A stretch of DNA of 19,079 nucleotides from assembly GCA_021846145.1 (NCBI GenBank), contig JAJZCJ010000026.1, positions 1-19,079 on the forward strand, given 5' to 3'. A model generated the notes under the pieces. The model saw nothing but the letters and a program-made list of their open reading frames with translations. It made no database searches and was not told the DNA's origin. A program made the translations under genes and the position numbers. Origin of the DNA: Bacillota bacterium (GTDB lineage: Bacteria; Bacillota; Bacilli; Alicyclobacillales; SLC66). Of the stretch, positions 14,618 to 19,079 are shown one piece after another (the first letter of the stretch is position 1; each line of letters begins with the position of its first letter).

Positions 14618-16162
14618 ATGAATGCAATACATGCTGATTTTATTGTCATAGGAAGCGGGTTAGCAGGGAGTACTGCCGCCTTTTTGTTGCGCGAATTAGG
14701 GGAAGTGGTGTTGATTTCCAAAGAACCGCCGGCCAAAAGCAATTCACACGCAGCTCAAGGTGGCATTGCCGCGGCCATTGAGGACACGGATTCTCCAATG
14801 TTGCACGCAGAGGATACAGAAATGGCTGGCAACGGTATGTGCAACCCTGAAGTCGTAAAAACCACGACACAAAGTGCCCCCACGCTCATTCGCTGGTTGA
14901 TGGATATGGGAGTGCATTTTGATCGGGATCAACGCGGGCAGCTAGATCTTGGCATGGAAGGTGCGCACAGTCGTCACAGAATCCTGCACGCGGGCGGGGA
15001 CACCACTGGCAAACAGATCATGAACGCCCTCACTGCGCAATTGACGACTGCCACCAAGGTTCGACGAGCCACTCATGAGCGAGCCATCTCCCTGTTGCAA
15101 ACGACGAACGGGAGAGTGGTGGGAGTCGTCACGCTTAGTGATCTGCCACCGCACACAGAGACCATCTACTACGGGCGCAAAGGGGTCATACTTGCTACTG
15201 GGGGCGTTGGACAACTGTATGCGCGCACCACCAATCCATTAGGAGCCATCGGTGACGGAATCGCGTTAGCCTACAGCGCGGGGGCAAAAATCAGAAACTT
15301 GGAATTCATCCAGTTCCACCCCACCGCCCTTGATATGGATCACACATTTCGCTTCCTGATCTCCGAAGCGGTACGCGGCGCAGGCGGGCGATTGATCAAT
15401 TCAGCCAATGAGACGATCATGGCAGAACACCCGTTGCGCGATCTTGCCCCGCGCGACGTAGTAGCCCGCACCATCTATGCGCACTCGCAAAGCGGCGAGA
15501 AAATCTTCCTTGACTGCCGCGATATTCGCGACTTCAAAAAACACTTCCCGACCATTCACAAACGCTGCTTGTCTCATCACATTGACCCCTCCACGCAACC
15601 GATTCCCGTTGCGCCTGCCGCTCATTTTCTGATGGGTGGAATTGTGACCTCGACTGCTGGAGAAACGAACATTCCTGGCCTCTACGCGATTGGCGAAACG
15701 GCCAGCACGGGACTCCATGGGGCCAATCGCTTAGCCAGTAATTCATTGCTCGAATGCATCGCCATGGCTTTTGCACTAACTAAACATTTGCGCGAAAATC
15801 CAGAGCGCATCGGAGCCACCCCGATCACCACCACTAATCTGATCAGCACGCAAAAATTAGCGCCTGATCAGCCCGTCCTCCTGCAAACCATCCAACACAT
15901 CATGTGGGAATACGCAGGCATCGTGAGACACCACAACGGCCTTGTCACAGGCATGAAGAAACTGGACAAGCTACACCAAACCCATCCTCAGTCGTTTGCC
16001 CTTTTGGTGGCTAAACTGATCCTGCAGTCGGCACTGACTCGGCAAGAAAGTCGTGGTGCCCAGTATCGCAGTGATTTCCCGCTGTCAGAACCCACACTAG
16101 CTAGTATGGATACGATCATTTGCAAAGGGGCACAGACCGCCTTAGTATTGTCCCACGCTTGA
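14618..16162 (+). CDS. nadB: L-aspartate oxidase
   Basis: NadB is the FAD enzyme that oxidises L-aspartate to iminoaspartate, the substrate of NadA. The 514-residue protein begins with the dinucleotide-binding motif VIGSGLAGSTAA (about 10-21). It contains the family phrases SHAAQGGIAAA (43-53), EGAHSRHRILHAGGDTTGK (about 114-132), LEFIQFHPTAL and ASTGLHGANRLASNSLLE. The last group of helices (about 415-500) is the succinate dehydrogenase-like C-terminal domain. The ATG at 14618 is 12 nt after GGGAGG; a TTG at 14606 touches the SD and is less likely. It is downstream of nadC and divergent from nadA. Its last 21 bp overlap the 3' end of scfB on the other strand. Confidence 0.95.
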   Translation: MNAIHADFIVIGSGLAGSTAAFLLRELGEVVLISKEPPAKSNSHAAQGGIAAAIEDTDSPMLHAEDTEMAGNGMCNPEVVKTTTQSAPTLIRWLMDMGVHFDRDQRGQLDLGMEGAHSRHRILHAGGDTTGKQIMNALTAQLTTATKVRRATHERAISLLQTTNGRVVGVVTLSDLPPHTETIYYGRKGVILATGGVGQLYARTTNPLGAIGDGIALAYSAGAKIRNLEFIQFHPTALDMDHTFRFLISEAVRGAGGRLINSANETIMAEHPLRDLAPRDVVARTIYAHSQSGEKIFLDCRDIRDFKKHFPTIHKRCLSHHIDPSTQPIPVAPAAHFLMGGIVTSTAGETNIPGLYAIGETASTGLHGANRLASNSLLECIAMAFALTKHLRENPERIGATPITTTNLISTQKLAPDQPVLLQTIQHIMWEYAGIVRHHNGLVTGMKKLDKLHQTHPQSFALLVAKLILQSALTRQESRGAQYRSDFPLSEPTLASMDTIICKGAQTALVLSHA

Positions 16163-17572
16163 AACAGCAACGTCCTGATCTGTCGCCACTTCAGTGACGG
16201 CCAAAAACAGTGCGCACTCCAAACGCTTGCGAATGAGCTCACAGGAAAGTGGATCAGGATCGAGCAGGTCGTGATTTAAGAGCCAGTGATTAGCGTGACA
16301 TCCACCACCACAGTGATAACGGGCAAAACATGTGCGACATGCGTCCTTGCCCCCCTGATTGGCCTCGGTAAAATCACTGATAAGGGATGGTTCTAGCGCA
16401 TCTGTCCACACACTACCCATTTGAAACGAGGGGTTGCCGACAAATTGATGACACGGAAACACGTCACCTTCTGGCGAAACAGCAAGGTAACTCACACCGG
16501 CACCACATCCGCTGGCGCGTTTTCCAAGGCAAGATCCGTCATCCAGATCAAGCTCAAAGTGGTGAAAAAGCAGTGGGTCGCCTTGCTTTCGCGACTCAAG
16601 GACCAATTCCACTACGCGGTCATATTGATCCTTGAGTTGTTCCACATGGTCAGGAGCCAACGTCCATGGGAGGTTCGCTTCACTGACCACAGGCTCCATT
16701 GCAATGTGCCGAAATCCCTGCCTGTATAGATGCACCACATCCTCCGCAAAATCAATATTATTTTGCGAAAAAGTACCACGAACATAGGTATAGACGCCCG
16801 CGCCGTAACGATTGGTTTGCCCTATCGCCCGCGATGCAAACAGACTTTGCGCATTCTTTTGCACTTCATGATAAGTCCCATGGCCTTGACGACTAGGACG
16901 CATAGCATCGTGCACCTGCTCGCGACCATCCATACTGACGATAACATTGACGTTGTGTGTATTAAAAAAGTTAACCATGTCCGTTTCCAACGCCAGTCCA
17001 TTGGTGGTCATACTCCAAGTAACCGATCGCCCCGTAGTGGCCGCGAGTTGATTCCCATACGCGACAGCATCCTCCACCACCGCCATGTTCAGCGTCGGCT
17101 CCCCACCAAAAAAATCCACATACACATGGGCAGACGCGCCTGCATGACGAAACAAATAATCCAGCGCCATCCGTGCAGTTTGTGCTTCCATCATCGCTGG
17201 CCTACCGCCATATAATCCAGAACCAGCAAAACAATAAGAACAGCGCATATTGCAATCATGCGCCACATGCAGGCAGATGCCGCTGAGTTTTAGCGTCGGC
17301 ATATGTGTGTCATGACTGAGCACGAAACGTTCCTCATCGCAAAATAAAACCCCGTCCGCCACTAGCGAATCAATCTCTGCGTGGGCGTCACGCACCTCTT
17401 GTTCAGTAAAAAGTTCACCCAATGCGGCAATAATGTCAGGCAGTTCCTGCTCCGCATAACGCTTCGCCACTTCCAAACCAGCTTGATCAACAGTGATCAG
17501 CGTTTTAGACAATCCATCGTATACAATGTTGACGTCTTGGTATGTAAAAGCATGGACAGCATGTTGAATCAT
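16142..17572 (-). CDS. scfB: SCIFF peptide maturase, radical SAM/SPASM thioether-forming enzyme
   Basis: ScfB uses a radical SAM cluster and auxiliary clusters to make a Cys-to-Thr thioether bond in the SCIFF peptide. The 476-residue protein has an N-terminal peptide-recognition-like region (about 1-90) and the CxxxCxxC motif in HDCNMRCSYC (Cys107, Cys111, Cys114). FFGGEPTLN (154-162) lies in the SAM-binding barrel. The SPASM domain has Cys356, Cys374 in GDVFPC, then C-x2-C-x5-C-x3-C at 412-425 (ACRTCFARYHCGGGC), and Cys444. The start is the ATG at 17572, with GAGG 5 nt before it. It overlaps the scfA stop as ATGA, so translation is coupled. An in-frame TTG-type extension inside scfA is rejected. 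The 3' end overlaps nadB by 21 bp. Confidence 0.92.
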   Translation of the reverse strand: MIQHAVHAFTYQDVNIVYDGLSKTLITVDQAGLEVAKRYAEQELPDIIAALGELFTEQEVRDAHAEIDSLVADGVLFCDEERFVLSHDTHMPTLKLSGICLHVAHDCNMRCSYCFAGSGLYGGRPAMMEAQTARMALDYLFRHAGASAHVYVDFFGGEPTLNMAVVEDAVAYGNQLAATTGRSVTWSMTTNGLALETDMVNFFNTHNVNVIVSMDGREQVHDAMRPSRQGHGTYHEVQKNAQSLFASRAIGQTNRYGAGVYTYVRGTFSQNNIDFAEDVVHLYRQGFRHIAMEPVVSEANLPWTLAPDHVEQLKDQYDRVVELVLESRKQGDPLLFHHFELDLDDGSCLGKRASGCGAGVSYLAVSPEGDVFPCHQFVGNPSFQMGSVWTDALEPSLISDFTEANQGGKDACRTCFARYHCGGGCHANHWLLNHDLLDPDPLSCELIRKRLECALFLAVTEVATDQDVAVSSVGQY

Positions 17573-17757
17573 GCACGCCTCGTCGAAAGAATTGGTTTGC
17601 GCGTTTTGTTTTCGCCAGATCCTCGGTTCTGGCACACTGAACTACCAACAGTGGCCGATGTCTTACAGGCTGATTGGCAGGAAACAGCGCACGATACACA
17701 CGCTTCCCACTCTTCTGGATGTATCTGGTGTTTCACAATCACTTGAACATGTTTCAT
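17569..17757 (-). CDS. scfA: SCIFF-family ribosomal peptide precursor, five-cysteine variant with C-terminal tail
   Basis: A 62-residue precursor beginning MKHVQVIVKHQIHP, close to the MKHIKTL start of SCIFF peptides. The core is C20-x2-C23-x3-C27-x3-C31-x3-Ala35-x6-C42. It contains QSACKTSATVGSSVCQN, where the family usually has QSACKTSCTVGNQSCE. The fifth Cys is thus Ala35, encoded by GCC. Cys31 and Thr36 correspond to the thioether partners (Cys32-Thr37) reported for the Clostridium thermocellum peptide CteA. Typical SCIFFs end two or three residues after the last Cys. This one continues for 18 basic, polar residues (about 45-62) up to the maturase start, overlapping it by 4 nt. The ATG at 17757 is preceded by GGGGG 9 nt upstream. 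A sigma-A-like promoter lies at 17807-17836. Function of SCIFF peptides is unknown. Confidence 0.9.
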   Translation of the reverse strand: MKHVQVIVKHQIHPEEWEACVSCAVSCQSACKTSATVGSSVCQNRGSGENKTRKPILSTRRA

Positions 17758-17806
17758 TCATATTAACCCCCTAGAACTGATCGCTCAAAAATATGATTTC
17801 ACTTTC

Positions 17807-17836
17807 ATGGTACGTTAAAAGGAACAGAAAGGTCAA
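17807..17836 (-). promoter_or_regulatory. sigma-A-like promoter of scfA-scfB
   Basis: TTGACC (complement of 17831-17836), an 18-bp spacer and TACCAT (17807-17812) on the minus strand. The leader to scfA is about 45 nt. Confidence 0.5.
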
Positions 17837-17872
17837 CTTCTGATTGTGCAAATGGTTCAACTAAAGCAGAAA

Positions 17873-17902
17873 TTGTTTATTTTGATCGCTGAGATTTATA
17901 AT
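17873..17902 (+). promoter_or_regulatory. sigma-A promoter of the methionine gamma-lyase-like gene
   Basis: TTGTTT (17873-17878), an 18-bp spacer and a perfect TATAAT (17897-17902). The start would be near 17909, about 40 nt before the ATG. Confidence 0.6.
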
Positions 17903-17949
17903 AGGCTTGCGCCTTGATCTGCGCTTACATTCATGTAGGAGGCTAATTC

Positions 17950-19079
17950 ATGATCGACGAAATTCATTGGAACACTTTGCTCGCTAAGGTCACCACCGAA
18001 CACAACGCTTATGACAGCTTGACCCCCCCACTTGTGCAAACGTCAACCTTTACTTTTCCTAGTGCAGAAATTGGCGCGAAGCGTTTTGCTGGTGAAGAAC
18101 CGGGGTATATCTACACCCGTTTATCCAACCCCACCGTGCGACTTTTTGAAACAGCAGTGGCCACACTGGAAGGGGCAGAGGACGGGATCGCCTTTGGCAG
18201 CGGAATGGGAGCAATTTCTGCTGTGCTCATGAATCTTCTAAAAACAGGGGATCATTTACTTTGTTCCAATGGCCTCTACGGTTCCACCTTCAGTTTACTG
18301 GAATTGCTGAGCGACCGTTTTCAAATTAATCACAGCTTCTCCATGCTTAGTACTGAACAGGAAATCGAAGCTGCCATCGCCCCCAATACCAAAGCTGTCT
18401 ATTTGGAAACGCCAGTCAATCCTTCTTTAACGTTAGTCGATATCGAAAAAGTGGCAAAAGTGGCCCATAAACACGGCCTGCCTGTCATTGTCGATAATAC
18501 GTTCATGAGCCCTTACTTGCAGCAACCGATTTTGCACGGGGCAGATGTCGTGGTGCATTCAGCCACCAAGTACTTAGGTGGTCATGGCGATGTGATTGCA
18601 GGAGTCGCGGTCGGAAAGTCAGAACTCATCCAATCCATCCGCATGACCACCCTCAAAGACATTGGTGCGGTGATGGCTCCTTTTGACGCGTGGCTATTGC
18701 TTCGAGGCATGCGCACGCTTGTATTACGAATGAATCAACAGGTCAAAAGCGCACAAGTACTAGTTGCATTTTTGAATGACCATCCTGCAGTAGATAGAGT
18801 ATATTTTCCCGGCATGAACCCAAAGGATGAAGAAATCATGAAAAAACAAATGCGCCATCCTGGTGCCATGATCTCTTTTGAGCTAAAAGGTGGCATTGAA
18901 GCCGGAAGAAAACTGATGAACCAACTTACCTTAATCAAACGGGCAGTCAGTTTAGGAGATATTCATTCACTAATTCAACACCCTGCTTCCATGACTCACT
19001 CGCAAGTCCCGCGAGATGAACGTTTGAAAATGGGATTGACTGACGGCATGGTGCGCTTATCGGTGGGAGTAGAAGATGT
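17950..19079 (+). CDS. Methionine gamma-lyase-like PLP enzyme (partial, 3' end off right edge)
   Basis: A Cys/Met-metabolism PLP enzyme, open for 376 codons to the window edge; the family is about 390-400 residues, so little is missing. Visible features are YTRLSNPT (about 55-62), LYGSTF (109-114), DNTFMSPYL (182-190), the PLP lysine Lys207 in HSATKYLGGHGD and the C-terminal IQHPASMTHSQVPRDER with VRLSVGVED. These C-terminal phrases are closest to methionine gamma-lyase, which splits methionine into methanethiol, 2-oxobutyrate and ammonia. However, the Cys of LYGCT that marks methionine gamma-lyases (Cys116 in Pseudomonas putida) is Ser112 here. Cystathionine gamma-lyase/synthase usually has Gly there. 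Substrate therefore remains open. AGGAGG lies 7 nt before the ATG. It is divergent from scfA. Confidence 0.88.
   Translation, partial: MIDEIHWNTLLAKVTTEHNAYDSLTPPLVQTSTFTFPSAEIGAKRFAGEEPGYIYTRLSNPTVRLFETAVATLEGAEDGIAFGSGMGAISAVLMNLLKTGDHLLCSNGLYGSTFSLLELLSDRFQINHSFSMLSTEQEIEAAIAPNTKAVYLETPVNPSLTLVDIEKVAKVAHKHGLPVIVDNTFMSPYLQQPILHGADVVVHSATKYLGGHGDVIAGVAVGKSELIQSIRMTTLKDIGAVMAPFDAWLLLRGMRTLVLRMNQQVKSAQVLVAFLNDHPAVDRVYFPGMNPKDEEIMKKQMRHPGAMISFELKGGIEAGRKLMNQLTLIKRAVSLGDIHSLIQHPASMTHSQVPRDERLKMGLTDGMVRLSVGVED

Noticed and set aside
17573..17635. 21-residue N-terminal extension of ScfB
   Set aside because: This stretch is coding for the SCIFF tail in another frame. The ATG at 17572 has an SD and fits known ScfB starts.

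Overview
The window suggests a spore-forming, Gram-positive member of the Bacilli. It carries an alpha/beta-type small acid-soluble spore protein, an M23 peptidase resembling LytH, a LiaFSR-type envelope-stress system, a SAM-I (S-box) riboswitch and strong Shine-Dalgarno sites. Base composition is moderate, with several GTG/TTG starts and somewhat more G+C in the nad genes. An Alicyclobacillaceae-like, perhaps acidophilic, host is my inference and not proven. I see no mobile elements, CRISPR arrays, rRNA or tRNA genes.

Layout, left to right. (1) 1-2109, minus strand: a degenerate ThyX homologue, a crotonase-fold enzyme, and speD (cut by the left edge). speD has its own promoter and a long leader that can pair with its ribosome binding site. 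(2) 2239-6260: htpX, a Gln-rich protein, a LytH-like peptidase, a 66-aa acidic protein, a four-helix DUF4383-like membrane protein behind a sigma-E-like promoter, a CBS-pair protein and a spore DNA-binding SASP. Strong hairpin terminators separate several of these. (3) 6326-11002: citrate synthase, then liaF-liaS-liaR on the minus strand, divergent from lgt. A LiaR-like palindrome lies between liaF and lgt. (4) 11037-13593, minus strand: metY under an S-box riboswitch whose switching helices can be read directly, and nadA. (5) 13594-16162: nadA is divergent from nadC-nadB across a palindrome-rich 160-bp region, giving the complete de novo route from aspartate to nicotinate mononucleotide. (6) 16142-17757, minus strand: a SCIFF ribosomally made peptide (scfA) and its radical SAM/SPASM maturase (scfB). 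(7) 17950-19079: a methionine gamma-lyase-like enzyme cut by the right edge.

The most notable element is the scfA-scfB pair. The precursor keeps the SCIFF core, but the fifth of the six cysteines is alanine, and an 18-residue C-terminal tail overlaps the maturase start by 4 nt (ATGA). The donor Cys and acceptor Thr of the one thioether characterised in the family are both kept. Other points worth checking are the SD-pairing speD leader, a ThyX homologue without its catalytic motif, the candidate LiaR and NAD-regulon operators, and an Lgt with a His-to-Gln change and an altered signature.
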